Assembly: GCF_009389585.1 (NCBI RefSeq)
Contig: NZ_VIYG01000005.1
Coordinates: 1-64,000 of the forward strand
DNA: 64,000 bases
Reading direction: 5' to 3'
Source: Oceanobacillus sp. CFH 90083
GTDB lineage: Bacteria > Bacillota > Bacilli > Bacillales > Amphibacillaceae
The notes below the pieces were generated by a model. The model worked only from the letters and a program-made list of their open reading frames with translations, did not search any database and was not told where the DNA came from. Position 1 is the stretch's first letter, and every line of letters starts with the position of its first letter. Of the stretch, positions 43,864-53,530 are shown piece by piece. The translations under genes were made by a program, and so were the position numbers.

Positions 43864-44265
43864 TTATTGATGCTCACTTAACCACTCACTAAGTGCGTCT
43901 AAATCTTCACCTTGAAGCTGTGGGAAAGCAGGCATACCTCCATCCGTTCCATTTGCAATAATATCTGCAATTTCTTCCTGAGAGTAGGTACTTCCAATCT
44001 GAGTTAAATCTGGCGCAGAGCCGCTTGCTAAATCTTGGCCATGACAGCTTACACAGTTATTTTGATATACCTCTTCACCAGCATTAGCAGAAGTAGACTC
44101 ACCGCCTTCTTCGCCGCCCTCAGCCTGTTCTGTTTGCTCTTCTCCATTTTCTTCGGCATCTTGAATAGCCTGTCTCTGATCAATACCAATTACTGAAATA
44201 ATAATGACTGCAATCAGCCCCAGCCCGGCAATAATTGCATATGGTATAACCGGATTCTTTTTCAT
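43864..44265 (-). CDS. cccA: Membrane-anchored cytochrome c550
   Basis: The 133-residue protein has an N-terminal transmembrane anchor (IPYAIIAGLGLIAVIIISVIG), an acidic linker rich in Glu and Gly (about 35-60), and a small cytochrome c domain with the heme motif CVSCH near residue 72 and a probable axial Met in GGMPAFPQL near 112. It carries electrons on the outside of the membrane, to a cytochrome c oxidase. Position beside sigA matches B. subtilis cccA. AAGGAGGAAG precedes the ATG. Confidence 0.94.
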   Translation of the reverse strand: MKKNPVIPYAIIAGLGLIAVIIISVIGIDQRQAIQDAEENGEEQTEQAEGGEEGGESTSANAGEEVYQNNCVSCHGQDLASGSAPDLTQIGSTYSQEEIADIIANGTDGGMPAFPQLQGEDLDALSEWLSEHQ

Positions 44266-44375
44266 TACGCTTCCTCCTTATGTAACACAAATATTAATAA
44301 ATTCATACTACTATTAGTTTACTCGAAATTTAATAATTTTTAAAGGCTTATCCTTGATATTAATTGGATGCTTTT

Positions 44376-44921
44376 TTAAAGTGTAAAGAAAACGACATAA
44401 GTTATGACACTTAGAGCCAGAGCAAGCCCTGTATAATAAAAAATAGGCAGTTTTTTCAAATATCCAACAACACCCCAGCCTATTCCATTAGCAATAATAA
44501 CAAAATTAATATACTCCCCTAAGCCTACCGCTTCAAATATACAAATAGACAGCTGTAGAACATATAAAAATTGAATAAATAGAAATAAATAGCGATATCT
44601 CCGGGAACTATTCTTTCCCACTTTTAAGTAGATCAGCATATTTATCATGAAAACAACGCTTAGAATACCTGCCATGATATACCAGGACAATTGATCGTCA
44701 TAATCTAAAAAGATAACGCTTCCTAAAACGAATAAAACAATAGCAAAGTGAATTTTTTTACCAACAGGTGACCATATACTCTGTTTATTTTTTAATTTTA
44801 TTTCCCCGCCTCTGGTATACAACGCTAATAAAAAATCACATTGTTCCTCCGGCAGCAGACGATTTTCTTTCCATTTTAGTATTTCCCGGATAATCAATTG
44901 ATTTTTTTCCTGGTTATTCAT
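44376..44921 (-). CDS. Membrane protein of unknown function
   Basis: The 181-residue protein has a polar N-terminus (residues 1-50, with LIIREILKWKENRLLPEEQC) and five to six hydrophobic helices thereafter. The N-terminal pattern recalls Bacillaceae DUF2157-like membrane proteins, but I cannot confirm it. GAGGTGGAT precedes the ATG. It lies between cccA and sigA with no operon partner. Confidence 0.75.
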   Translation of the reverse strand: MNNQEKNQLIIREILKWKENRLLPEEQCDFLLALYTRGGEIKLKNKQSIWSPVGKKIHFAIVLFVLGSVIFLDYDDQLSWYIMAGILSVVFMINMLIYLKVGKNSSRRYRYLFLFIQFLYVLQLSICIFEAVGLGEYINFVIIANGIGWGVVGYLKKLPIFYYTGLALALSVITYVVFFTL

Positions 44922-45118
44922 ACATCCACCTCAAAAGCTTCATCTATACTTGTATGTTAGAGGCTGTTTTCTTAAAGGAATTTGTTATTATTTTGCCGAA
45001 ACCTGACGCAGCACCTATTCGTTCATACAAATAATAACTGGAATATGCAAGCTGATAAAGATTGACCTGCACATTCCATCACCTGGTATATATAAAATTA
45101 ATTTACTATTGCATGTTC
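44922..45118. other. Intergenic, upstream of the membrane protein gene
   Basis: No gene is seen. The sequence has a copy of GCATGTTCAAAAAGTCC starting at 45111 that feeds into the sigA terminator. Confidence 0.4.
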
Positions 45119-45145
45119 AAAAAGTCCGATTAAAAAGGGCTTTTT
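45119..45145 (-). terminator. Terminator of the dnaG-sigA operon
   Basis: AAAAAGTCC pairs with GGGCTTTTT (one G-U) over nine bases. On the minus strand the 3' arm ends GGACTTTTTGAAC, which is the reverse of the dispersed motif. Confidence 0.65.
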
Positions 45146-45177
45146 GCACATCTTTTACGATTGAATTGAATTACTTC

Positions 45178-46293
45178 TTAATCAAGGAAATCCTTTAATC
45201 GTTTGCTCCTGCTTGGATGTCTTAATTTACGCAATGCTTTTGCTTCAATTTGCCGGATACGTTCTCTGGTGACACCAAATACTTTTCCAACTTCCTCAAG
45301 CGTCCTCGTTCTGCCATCATCTAATCCAAAGCGGAGCCGGAGCACATTTTCTTCTCTGTCTGTTAATGTGTCCAATACATCTTCCAGCTGTTCTTTTAAT
45401 AATTCATAGGCAGCATGGTCTGATGGCGAAATAGCTTCCTGATCCTCAATGAAATCTCCTAAGTGGGAGTCATCTTCTTCTCCGATCGGCGTTTCTAAGG
45501 ATACCGGTTCCTGGGCGATTTTTAGAATATCGCGGACCTTGTCAGGGCTTAGTTCCATTTCCTCCCCAATTTCTTCCGGTGTCGGCTCACGCCCCAAGTC
45601 TTGCAGCAGGGAACGCTGCACGCGGATTAATTTATTAATGGTTTCCACCATATGAACCGGGATACGGATGGTACGGGCCTGGTCTGCAATAGCACGAGTT
45701 ATAGCTTGTCTGATCCACCATGTAGCATAGGTACTGAATTTAAACCCTTTACGGTAGTCAAACTTCTCAACAGCTTTAATCAGACCCATGTTTCCTTCCT
45801 GAATTAAATCTAAGAAAAGCATCCCCCGTCCAACATACCGTTTGGCTATGCTGACAACGAGACGCAGATTTGCCTCGGCTAATCTTCTTTTTGCTTCGCT
45901 ATCTCCTTCTTCGATCCGGGAAGCAAGTTCAATCTCCTCTGCTGCAGAAAGTAAATCTACCCTGCCTATTTCTTTTAAATACATACGAACAGGATCATTA
46001 ATCTTAATCCCTAATGGTACACTGAGATCATTAAGATTAATTTCCTCCTCTTTTGCGATTTTCTGCATTTCGGGGTCATCCTCAGACTCACCTAGCACAT
46101 CGACACCCTGTTCTTCCAGGTACTCATAAAACTCATCCATTTGTTCGGGTTCCATGTCAAAATTAGATAAACCGTCAGCCACTTCTTCATAAGCAAGCGT
46201 TCCGCGCTTCTTACCCATATCAACTAATTTTTCTTTTGCCTGCTCTAAGGTCAGTTCGGATTCTTTCATATGCGAAGGTTTTTGTTCGGCCAT
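45178..46293 (-). CDS. sigA: RNA polymerase primary sigma factor SigA
   Basis: The 371-residue protein is the housekeeping sigma-70. Region 1.1 is short; region 1.2 starts at [11 protein letters not shown] near residue 100; region 2 includes [20 protein letters not shown] and [17 protein letters not shown]; region 4 ends with the helix-turn-helix [28 protein letters not shown] decides the ATG at 46293, six codons inside the open frame. It directly follows dnaG, forming the usual macromolecular synthesis operon (rpsU is not adjacent here). Confidence 0.98.
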   Translation of the reverse strand: MAEQKPSHMKESELTLEQAKEKLVDMGKKRGTLAYEEVADGLSNFDMEPEQMDEFYEYLEEQGVDVLGESEDDPEMQKIAKEEEINLNDLSVPLGIKINDPVRMYLKEIGRVDLLSAAEEIELASRIEEGDSEAKRRLAEANLRLVVSIAKRYVGRGMLFLDLIQEGNMGLIKAVEKFDYRKGFKFSTYATWWIRQAITRAIADQARTIRIPVHMVETINKLIRVQRSLLQDLGREPTPEEIGEEMELSPDKVRDILKIAQEPVSLETPIGEEDDSHLGDFIEDQEAISPSDHAAYELLKEQLEDVLDTLTDREENVLRLRFGLDDGRTRTLEEVGKVFGVTRERIRQIEAKALRKLRHPSRSKRLKDFLD

Positions 46294-46320
46294 GAGTCCC
46301 CCTCCTTCCAAATTGTTGAA

Positions 46321-48132
46321 TTAATTTTCATTTTTTTGCTTCTGCAGCTGGATTAGCTCCATTGCCAAACGCGCAGCCTCCAAAGGGTCATTTTCCTGTT
46401 CCGCTTTTTTCTGCTGCTCTTTTAAGCTTTTTTTTGCTTGATTTTGATTAGCCTCCCGAAGAATCATTCGTAAGTAATCATCAATTTCTTCCTCTGTGCT
46501 GTTCTGCACATCACTGGACATAGCAAGTTCAATCACTTGATTCTTCAGATGCTGATCAGACAGTCTCTCCATAAATAAACTAATATCTGGTGCGTTTCCT
46601 TCTTCATAAAATGCATACAAATGCGTTGCCACAATTTTATGGTCATTTACATTAAATCCGGCTCCCAGCTCATATTGTACTTTATCAGCTATATGAGCAT
46701 CCTGAAGCATATAGGATATGATTTTTTTTTCTGCATTAATATATGCCGGATATAACCTTTTCTTATTTACAGGTACATATGAATTAGTATAACTCTTATT
46801 ACTTTGATTATCCTTCGAAGCAGGAACTCTTTTTTGATACTGGTTCAGCTGATTCATCAGCGTGTCTACAGACAAGTCAAATTCCTTATGCAATTCCTGA
46901 ATATAATATTCCCGTTCAAGCGCACTCTCAATCATGGAAAGTTCTTTTAAAACGCGTTCGATATATTCAATACGCTCACTTTCCAGCTGCAGATTAAAGT
47001 GTCTGCGCTGATACCGCATAAAGAAACTCATATAACTGTCACTTGTACGCAGAACCTTTTCTCTAAAAGCTTCCCCGCCATGCTGCCGGATGTAACTGTC
47101 GGGATCCTCTTTAGCATCTAAATTCGCAATACGGACATCACAGCCAACCGTCTGTAATAAAAGCGCCGACTTATAACGGGCTTCTATCCCTGCACTATCA
47201 CCATCAAAACAAATAATAACGGTGTCCACATAGCGATTCAAAAGCTTGGCCTGCGTTTCTGTCAAAGCAGTCCCCATCGTAGCGACAACATTCTTAACGC
47301 CAGCCTGGTAGGCGGAAATCACATCCATATAGCCTTCCATTAATACAGCTTCATTTTCCTTTCGAATATGGCGCTTTGCCAAATCAAAGTTATATAAAAG
47401 CTTACTTTTTTGAAAAAGCTCCCCTTCTGAGCTGTTTAAATACTTTGGACCGCTGTCATCCTGCAATGTCCTGCCTCCAAAACCGACAGTACGTCCCAGT
47501 GCATTACGTATGGGAAAAATAATCCTGCCCCGAAAACGGTCAATGACTTCATTATTATCGTTTCCTGCTAAAATACCGCTTTTCAAAAGTAATGGTTTAG
47601 AATATCCTTTTTGTGTCAGAAATCTTGAAGTAAAATCACGCTTATCGGGCGCATACCCAATCTGAAATTCTTCTAACGTCTCTTTTGTAAGCCCGCGGCT
47701 AGTCAGATACTCTAATCCATCCTTCCCATCTTTTTGATACTTTATGAGATGATGATACAATTTCGTTAACCATTCATATGCCGAGAGCATTTGCTCTGTT
47801 TCCTCTGACATTGAGGTTTCTTTTCTGAGTGATGCTGTTGGCAGCTCCACTCCACTGCGATCGGCTAAATGCTTTAGCGCCTCATAAAATGTAAAATTCT
47901 CCATTTCCATCAAAAACGAAAAAACATTTCCACCTTTGCCGCAGCCAAAGCAATGAAAAATCTGTTTTTCTTGAGTAACCGAGAATGAGGGCGTATTTTC
48001 ACCGTGAAAAGGGCATAAACCAAAATAGTTTTTACCTTGTTTTTTTAATTGAATGTACTCTCCAATGACGTCGACAATATCATTGGATTTTTTCACTTCT
48101 TCAATAATTGGTTCAGGTATTTGATTAGCCAT
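46321..48132 (-). CDS. dnaG: DNA primase
   Basis: The 603-residue primase synthesises RNA primers at the fork. The N-terminal zinc motif CPFHGENTPSFSV with CFGCGKGG is at about 40-65, the TOPRIM catalytic elements are LMEGYMDVISAY near 265 and VIICFDGDSAGIEA near 305, and the C-terminal DnaB-interaction region follows from about 445. The ATG at 48132 is preceded by GGTGGT; a longer frame adds four residues. The sigA gene lies about 25 bases downstream. Confidence 0.97.
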   Translation of the reverse strand: MANQIPEPIIEEVKKSNDIVDVIGEYIQLKKQGKNYFGLCPFHGENTPSFSVTQEKQIFHCFGCGKGGNVFSFLMEMENFTFYEALKHLADRSGVELPTASLRKETSMSEETEQMLSAYEWLTKLYHHLIKYQKDGKDGLEYLTSRGLTKETLEEFQIGYAPDKRDFTSRFLTQKGYSKPLLLKSGILAGNDNNEVIDRFRGRIIFPIRNALGRTVGFGGRTLQDDSGPKYLNSSEGELFQKSKLLYNFDLAKRHIRKENEAVLMEGYMDVISAYQAGVKNVVATMGTALTETQAKLLNRYVDTVIICFDGDSAGIEARYKSALLLQTVGCDVRIANLDAKEDPDSYIRQHGGEAFREKVLRTSDSYMSFFMRYQRRHFNLQLESERIEYIERVLKELSMIESALEREYYIQELHKEFDLSVDTLMNQLNQYQKRVPASKDNQSNKSYTNSYVPVNKKRLYPAYINAEKKIISYMLQDAHIADKVQYELGAGFNVNDHKIVATHLYAFYEEGNAPDISLFMERLSDQHLKNQVIELAMSSDVQNSTEEEIDDYLRMILREANQNQAKKSLKEQQKKAEQENDPLEAARLAMELIQLQKQKNEN

Positions 48133-48469
48133 AGTTACCACCAACTATTCTATTTGTTTTTTAGAGGATGTTCAAAAGTCCAACAAAAACGACGCATCGA
48201 ATTTTTGAACACACATTTTAGAGAGAGTGTACAAAATCCTCCTTTTTAAACTGCTATTGTTCCTTCACTGATTATTCGACATATTTTTTCCTTATTCTCA
48301 AAAAAAATAGCCTTAACATAGATTCTACAAAGGATACATAGATTCCTTCTTTTTTTGAGCAAATTATGATTAAAATTGCATTTTATTTAAATCTGCTCAT
48401 ACGATTTACCATTATAATATATTTTTTAATAGAATTCTATTAATTTGCATGGAAATCTATTAAAAAAGA
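48133..48469. other. Intergenic upstream of dnaG, with repeat motif
   Basis: This region holds the copy TTAGAGGATGTTCAAAAGTC with CAACAAAAACGACGC at 48161-48195, a probable dnaG leader and AT-rich DNA. I see no clear gene. A SigA promoter is likely, but no good pair of hexamers stood out. Confidence 0.4.
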
Positions 48470-48505
48470 AAAACATTCCGTGATCGCTGCATACAGAATG
48501 CTTTT
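48470..48505 (-). terminator. Terminator of yqfL
   Basis: On the minus strand AAAAGCATTCTGT pairs with the ACGGAATGTTTT arm (with G-U pairs), followed by a T-rich run. Confidence 0.7.
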
Positions 48506-48545
48506 CAAGTGGTTTTATGAAATGAATTACTTTGTGTCTATACTC

Positions 48546-49358
48546 TTATGCTTGTCTGCTTTGCCACATCCTAATAATTTGATTAGCTGTTTCCTCTACT
48601 GCTTTATGAGAAACATCGATGACAGGGCAGCCAATTTTCTCAACGACTTCATTGAAAAATTCCAATTCCTGTTCAATTCTATTTACATTTGCATAGGTTG
48701 CCTGATCGCCGAGTCCCAGCGCTTTTAGCCGCTCTTTCCGAATACCATTCAGCTTTTCTGAAGATATACGCAGACCGATACATTTTTTAGGGTCAACCAT
48801 CATCAGTTCTTCCGGCGGATCCACCTCTGGAACAATCGGAACATTTGCCACTTTAAAACGCTTATGTGCCAAAAATTGAGATAACGGGGTCTTTGACGTT
48901 CTGGAAACACCTATTAATACAATATCCGCCCGGGTAATTCCTCTTGGGTCTCTGCCATCATCGTATTTGACAGCAAATTCAATCGCTTCAATCTTTTTAA
49001 AATAATCTTCATCTAATTTATGAACAAGTCCAGCCTCCAACCTTGGCCGATCGCTAAACACGCGCTCCATGGCATCCATTGTTGGACCCATAATATCAAT
49101 CACTTCAATCTCTATTTCTGATGCGCGCTTGTTTAAATAGGCACGCAGCTCCGGGTCAATCAATGTAAAACCGACAAGACTTGAATTTAATTTTGCCTGT
49201 TGCAGGAATTCATCAATCGTTTCTTTATCTTCTACATAAGGAACACGCTGAATTTTGTAATCTCCGCTTTTGAATTGGCTTAAGCCTGCTTTCATTACCA
49301 ACTCGGCTGTTTCCCCAACAGAATCAGATAATACATAAATAACTTGCTGCTCCGTCAT
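48546..49358 (-). CDS. yqfL: Pyruvate, phosphate dikinase regulatory-type protein YqfL
   Basis: The 270-residue DUF299 protein starts with [20 protein letters not shown] and carries the P-loop [17 protein letters not shown] near residue 147. Plant and bacterial relatives phosphorylate and dephosphorylate PPDK or PEP synthase. In B. subtilis YqfL works with CcpN in gluconeogenic gene control. It follows ccpN, 30 bases apart, and probably shares its transcript. GGGGAGGATG precedes the ATG. Confidence 0.92.
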   Translation of the reverse strand: MTEQQVIYVLSDSVGETAELVMKAGLSQFKSGDYKIQRVPYVEDKETIDEFLQQAKLNSSLVGFTLIDPELRAYLNKRASEIEIEVIDIMGPTMDAMERVFSDRPRLEAGLVHKLDEDYFKKIEAIEFAVKYDDGRDPRGITRADIVLIGVSRTSKTPLSQFLAHKRFKVANVPIVPEVDPPEELMMVDPKKCIGLRISSEKLNGIRKERLKALGLGDQATYANVNRIEQELEFFNEVVEKIGCPVIDVSHKAVEETANQIIRMWQSRQA

Positions 49359-49388
49359 CTCGACATCCTCCCCTTAGCTTCTAAGAAA

Positions 49389-50018
49389 TTAAATTGTATT
49401 TTCAATCGTTAATTCAACCAGCAGTTTTGTTATCGTTGTTTTTGTGATCCGACCGATAACCTCAAGACCATCTTCTGTGTCTTTTACGACAGGGACACCA
49501 TCAATTTGCTTGGATATAAGCTGATGGGCTACATCGATAAGCAAGTCATTTTTGCGGCAAACTGTAATATTGGGCATTCTTGTCATGATAATTGGTACAG
49601 GTATCGAGCTTAAATCTTGTCTGCCCATGCTTGCACGTAATAAGTCTTTCCGGGAAAGCACCCCCGCCAGACATGCATTTTCATCCACAACAAAAAGCGT
49701 ACCGACATCTTCCAGGAACATGGTTGATATGGCATCGTATACAGACACCTTTTCATTCACAGCGACAGGAACCTGCTGAAATTCATGAACCTTATATCGT
49801 TTGATCTTTTCTGTTAACAATTCCGAACCTGTTTTACCTGTATAAAAGTAGCCTACACGAGGGCGTGCATCTAAAAAACCAGCCATTGTCAAAATAGCTA
49901 GATCCGGCCTTAATGTAGCACGGGTCAAGGCAAGCTGATCTGCTATTTGCTCACCAGTAATAGGACCATCTGCCTTCACTATTTCTATAATTCGCTGCTG
50001 TCTGTTCGATAAGTCCAC
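49389..50018 (-). CDS. ccpN: Gluconeogenesis repressor CcpN
   Basis: The 209-residue protein combines a winged-helix DNA-binding domain (about 1-60, LSNRQQRIIEIVKADGPIT) and two CBS domains (about 80-205, EKVSVYDAISTMFLEDVGTL and NDLLIDVAHQLISKQIDGV). CcpN represses gapB and pckA during glycolysis in B. subtilis and senses nucleotide-type ligands through CBS. The start is a GTG with GGTGGTGAA upstream. yqfL follows. Confidence 0.92.
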   Translation of the reverse strand: MDLSNRQQRIIEIVKADGPITGEQIADQLALTRATLRPDLAILTMAGFLDARPRVGYFYTGKTGSELLTEKIKRYKVHEFQQVPVAVNEKVSVYDAISTMFLEDVGTLFVVDENACLAGVLSRKDLLRASMGRQDLSSIPVPIIMTRMPNITVCRKNDLLIDVAHQLISKQIDGVPVVKDTEDGLEVIGRITKTTITKLLVELTIENTI

Positions 50019-50108
50019 TTTTTCACCACCTATACTGCCGCATTATTGACAAATGAGCAATATGATTTCTATTGCTGATTTCCTCAAAATTGGTATATAT
50101 GAAGGATA

Positions 50109-50155
50109 CATACCATGCTTGCTTCATCTCAAACATCCTCTTAAAGCATGGTATG
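50109..50155. repeat. Hairpin enclosing the GAGGATGTT motif
   Basis: CATACCATGCTT and its perfect complement AAGCATGGTATG enclose 23 bases containing the reverse of TAAGAGGATGTTTGAG. It lies downstream of glyS but lacks a clean U-tract on the minus strand, so it may be a repeat rather than a terminator. Confidence 0.5.
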
Positions 50156-50216
50156 TTATTATTATTCGACTTTATTCACCGAAATTCCTTTTTTAATCTT
50201 TTAGAAAGTATAGAAC

Positions 50217-52292
50217 TTATGCATGCTGCTTCCATGCCACTTTGCGCAAGTCTGCGTATTGCAGGATCAGTACGGAAAGCTCATGAATGATCGAGAGACG
50301 GTTTTTTCTTACTTCTTCATTATCATCCATAATCATATTTTGGTCAAAGAATGCATGAATATCATCTGCAAGGTCTGTCAGCAGCTGTAGTGCCTCCGCA
50401 CTGTTTTGCGCTTCCAGCTGCTCGGCATAGCTTGATTTTACTGTTTTCACAGCTTCATATAATACTTTTTCTGATTCTGTCTGGAAGAGTGCAGGATTGA
50501 TCTTATGATTTTTATCCTCTACCTTGCCTTCAAGGTTCAACACTCGAACGAGCGCTTCCTGTGACATTTTAAATTGGGCATCCGCTTTTTTAACAGATAA
50601 AACATGTGCTTTATCTACTGCAAAATGAAATACACCTAGTTGATTATCTACAACAGCATGAATGATATCTGCTTCAATATTTTCTTCACGCATTAAATAT
50701 TCGGCACGGGAAGCAAAAAATGCTCGTAAATCTTCTTTTGCAGAAGCATTTACTGTTAAACCGGCACCTTCTAATACAGATAGGGCATATGCAATACAGG
50801 ATTCTACTGTTATATCCCAATTTTGATCCTTTAAAATACGTAAAATTCCCATGGCCTGCCTTCTTAAACCATATGGATCCTGGGAACCGCTCGGGATTAG
50901 TCCGACACTGATACATCCTGCAATGGTATCTATCTTATCAGCAACACTCAGTACCGCACCAACCGGACTTGCCGGAAGCTCTCCATGAGACTGCTTCGGT
51001 AAATAATGCTCGCGAATTGCTTGGGATACTTCTTTTGCTTCCCCAAAATAGGAAGCATATTTTTCACCCATCACCCCCTGCAGCTCCGTGAATTCATTTA
51101 CCATATTTGTCATTAAATCAAATTTACTGATTTCAGCTGCACGGGCAACTTCTTTGATTTCATTCAAAGCAAGCTCTTCTGCCAAGTGATTAGCAATTTT
51201 TTTGACACGATTTACTTTCTCTGTATACGTACCAAGCTTTTCTTGAAATACAACACGAGTAAGCTTTTTCTGGAAGTAATCAATTGAAAGCTTTTTGTCC
51301 TCTTCAAAAAAGAATTCTGCATCCGCAAGACGTGCCCGTAGCACCTTCTCGTTTCCCCGAATAACTGTCTCCAGCTCATAATCGTCACCATTTCTTACGC
51401 CGACAAATTTAGGCAGCAGCTCGCCATCCCGTTCAACTGGGAAATAACGCTGATGCTCAGCCATCGACGTAATAAGGACTTCATTCGGCAATTCTAAGAA
51501 AGAATCAGCGAAACTGCCGACAAAGGCTGTAGGGTATTCCACCAGGTTTTTCACTTCCTTCAAAAGCTGCTGCTCAACCGGAATTTGAAAACCATTCTTT
51601 TCCTCTAATACCTCAAGCTGTTCAACAATCTGCTTTTCCCGCTTTTTAGCGTCAGCAATCACATAATGATCTCTTAAGAGCTGTTCATATTGTTTTGGCT
51701 CCTCTATTGTCAGCTTACCGCTAAGGAAGCGATGTCCATATGTGAAGTTTCCAGTTTTCACATGAGCGATTTCAAATGGAATCACTTCATTACCATAAAG
51801 TGCAACCAACCAGCGGATTGGTCTTGCATAGCGTAATGTTTCATTTGCCCAGCGCATGTTTTTACCAAATGTAATCGACTCGATTATATCCTTAAATTCC
51901 GGAAGCAGAGATTGCACTGTTTTTCCTTCGATATATTTTTTTACATAAATATAAGCTGTTCCTTTGATCTCTTTTACATAAATATCGTCCGTTGTTTTTC
52001 CTTGGCCTTTTGTAAAACCTTCTGCGGCTTTTGTCCAATTCCCCTGATCATCTTGTGCAATCTTTAAGGCAGGTCCTTTTGCTTCTTCTTCCATCGATGT
52101 CTGGCTCTCTGCCACCTCATTTATAAGGACAGCCAGCCTTCGGGGAGTTGAAAAAGAAACCGCAGATGAATAGGAAATGCGCTGATCCTCCAGCCATTTC
52201 TTGGTTTTAGCTAATACTTGGGCTTCCGCATCATCGATAAAACGAGCCGGCAGCTCCTCTAATCCAATTTCAATCAATACATCCTGTGCCAT
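50217..52292 (-). CDS. glyS: Glycyl-tRNA synthetase beta subunit
   Basis: The 691-residue subunit contains IEIGLEELPARFIDDAEAQV at its start, the HD-like region and a C-terminal anticodon-binding domain near 590-685. It works with GlyQ as an alpha2-beta2 enzyme charging tRNA-Gly. It lies one base after glyQ and must be co-transcribed and co-regulated by the T-box. GAGGAGGCG precedes the ATG. Confidence 0.97.
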   Translation of the reverse strand: MAQDVLIEIGLEELPARFIDDAEAQVLAKTKKWLEDQRISYSSAVSFSTPRRLAVLINEVAESQTSMEEEAKGPALKIAQDDQGNWTKAAEGFTKGQGKTTDDIYVKEIKGTAYIYVKKYIEGKTVQSLLPEFKDIIESITFGKNMRWANETLRYARPIRWLVALYGNEVIPFEIAHVKTGNFTYGHRFLSGKLTIEEPKQYEQLLRDHYVIADAKKREKQIVEQLEVLEEKNGFQIPVEQQLLKEVKNLVEYPTAFVGSFADSFLELPNEVLITSMAEHQRYFPVERDGELLPKFVGVRNGDDYELETVIRGNEKVLRARLADAEFFFEEDKKLSIDYFQKKLTRVVFQEKLGTYTEKVNRVKKIANHLAEELALNEIKEVARAAEISKFDLMTNMVNEFTELQGVMGEKYASYFGEAKEVSQAIREHYLPKQSHGELPASPVGAVLSVADKIDTIAGCISVGLIPSGSQDPYGLRRQAMGILRILKDQNWDITVESCIAYALSVLEGAGLTVNASAKEDLRAFFASRAEYLMREENIEADIIHAVVDNQLGVFHFAVDKAHVLSVKKADAQFKMSQEALVRVLNLEGKVEDKNHKINPALFQTESEKVLYEAVKTVKSSYAEQLEAQNSAEALQLLTDLADDIHAFFDQNMIMDDNEEVRKNRLSIIHELSVLILQYADLRKVAWKQHA

Positions 52293-52293
52293 C

Positions 52294-53172
52294 CTAGTTC
52301 GCCTCCTCTTTCAGCATTGGAAAACCTAATTTTTCGCGCTCTTGCACATAAATTTTTGAAATACTGCGTGCCAGGTTACGGATACGGCTGATATAGCCTG
52401 TTCTTTCTGTTACAGAAATAACCCCTCTGGCGTCTAAGAGATTAAAGGTATGTGAGCATTTTAAAACGTAGTCATATGCCGGGAAAACAAGTCCTTGCTC
52501 CATAGTTGTTTTTGCTTCCTGTTCATATTTCATAAATAAATCAAATAGCATATCTGTATTTGAAGTTTCAAAGGTATAGACAGAATGCTCATATTCCGGC
52601 TGGTAGAAAATATCACGGAGCGTCACACCATTATTCCACTCTAAGTCAAACACATTTTCCTTATCTTGAATATAAGAAGCAAGCCGCTCAATTCCATATG
52701 TCAATTCAACAGTAACAGGGCTCGCTTCTAAACCGCCGATTTGCTGGAAATAGGTAAACTGCGTAATTTCCATCCCATCCAGCCATACTTCCCAGCCAAG
52801 GCCTGCTGCACCAAGTGTCGGATTCTCCCAATTGTCTTCTACAAAGCGAATATCATGCTTCAGCGGGTCAATCCCAAGTTTTTTCAAAGACTCTAAATAC
52901 AGCTCCTGAATATTCGCGGGAGAAGGCTTCATAATAACCTGAAACTGATGATGCTGATACAGACGATTCGGATTTTTCCCGTACCTTCCATCCGCCGGAC
53001 GTCTGGAAGGCTCTACATAAGCAACATTCCACGGCTCTGGTCCAAGACTTCGCAGCAGCGTCATCGGAGACATTGTTCCCGCACCTTTTTCTGTGTCATA
53101 TGCCTGCATTAAAATACAGTTTTGATCTGACCAATGATTTTGCAAAGTTAAAATCATTTCTTGAATATTCAT
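52294..53172 (-). CDS. glyQ: Glycyl-tRNA synthetase alpha subunit
   Basis: The 292-residue catalytic subunit shows class II motifs: [11 protein letters not shown]-type start ([20 protein letters not shown]), [39 protein letters not shown] and [19 protein letters not shown]. It forms glycyl-adenylate and charges tRNA-Gly. AAGGAGTGT precedes the ATG. A T-box leader controls it together with glyS. Confidence 0.98.
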   Translation of the reverse strand: MNIQEMILTLQNHWSDQNCILMQAYDTEKGAGTMSPMTLLRSLGPEPWNVAYVEPSRRPADGRYGKNPNRLYQHHQFQVIMKPSPANIQELYLESLKKLGIDPLKHDIRFVEDNWENPTLGAAGLGWEVWLDGMEITQFTYFQQIGGLEASPVTVELTYGIERLASYIQDKENVFDLEWNNGVTLRDIFYQPEYEHSVYTFETSNTDMLFDLFMKYEQEAKTTMEQGLVFPAYDYVLKCSHTFNLLDARGVISVTERTGYISRIRNLARSISKIYVQEREKLGFPMLKEEAN

Positions 53173-53250
53173 CTACTCCACACTCCTTTAATGGATTAAA
53201 AATTTAATATTAAGTCCGCAACATCCTTTGAATCAGGTGAAATCAATCAG

Positions 53251-53296
53251 AAAAGCCGTCCCTATGCCTGTCATTAAAACAGACATAGGGACGGCT
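53251..53296 (-). terminator. T-box terminator hairpin
   Basis: AGCCGTCCCTATGTCTGT and ACAGGCATAGGGACGGCT pair over a short loop and are followed by TTTTCT. Confidence 0.88.
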
Positions 53297-53490
53297 CAAA
53301 ACCGCGGTTCCACCCTATTTGCCCTTATTTTACAAGAGCCTCTTTTCATTGCTGTTACTCCGAAGTTCCTTCCTAAAGTTTCTATATATCTGGCTCACAC
53401 CATTCCAGACTCGCTTGGTTACAGAAAATACCTCAGTACTTTTCTTCATCATTGTAACGACTATTTGCTAACAATCCTGTATAAGATATA
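53251..53490 (-). ncRNA. T-box riboswitch of glyQS
   Basis: The leader carries the T-box consensus AGGGTGGAACCGCGG at 53316-53302 and a long terminator (AGCCGTCCCTATG arms) at 53296-53251. Stem I is visible from about 53470 to 53340, with the GNUG-like AGTA element, CTGGAATGGTG distal loop sequence and GGAGTAAC at its base. Uncharged tRNA-Gly binding blocks the terminator. I see no GGC triplet in the likely specifier loop; GGA in GGAAGGAACTTCGG is a candidate. The tRNA-matching details need folding. Confidence 0.93.
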
Positions 53491-53497
53491 TGTACAA

Positions 53498-53527
53498 ATC
53501 ATACTCTATCAGCCCTTGACTTGTCAA
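53498..53527 (-). promoter_or_regulatory. SigA promoter of glyQS
   Basis: On the minus strand a perfect TTGACA (53527-53522) and TATGAT (53503-53498) are 18 bases apart. The promoter lies just past the recO stop. Confidence 0.8.
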
Positions 53528-53530
53528 TTA

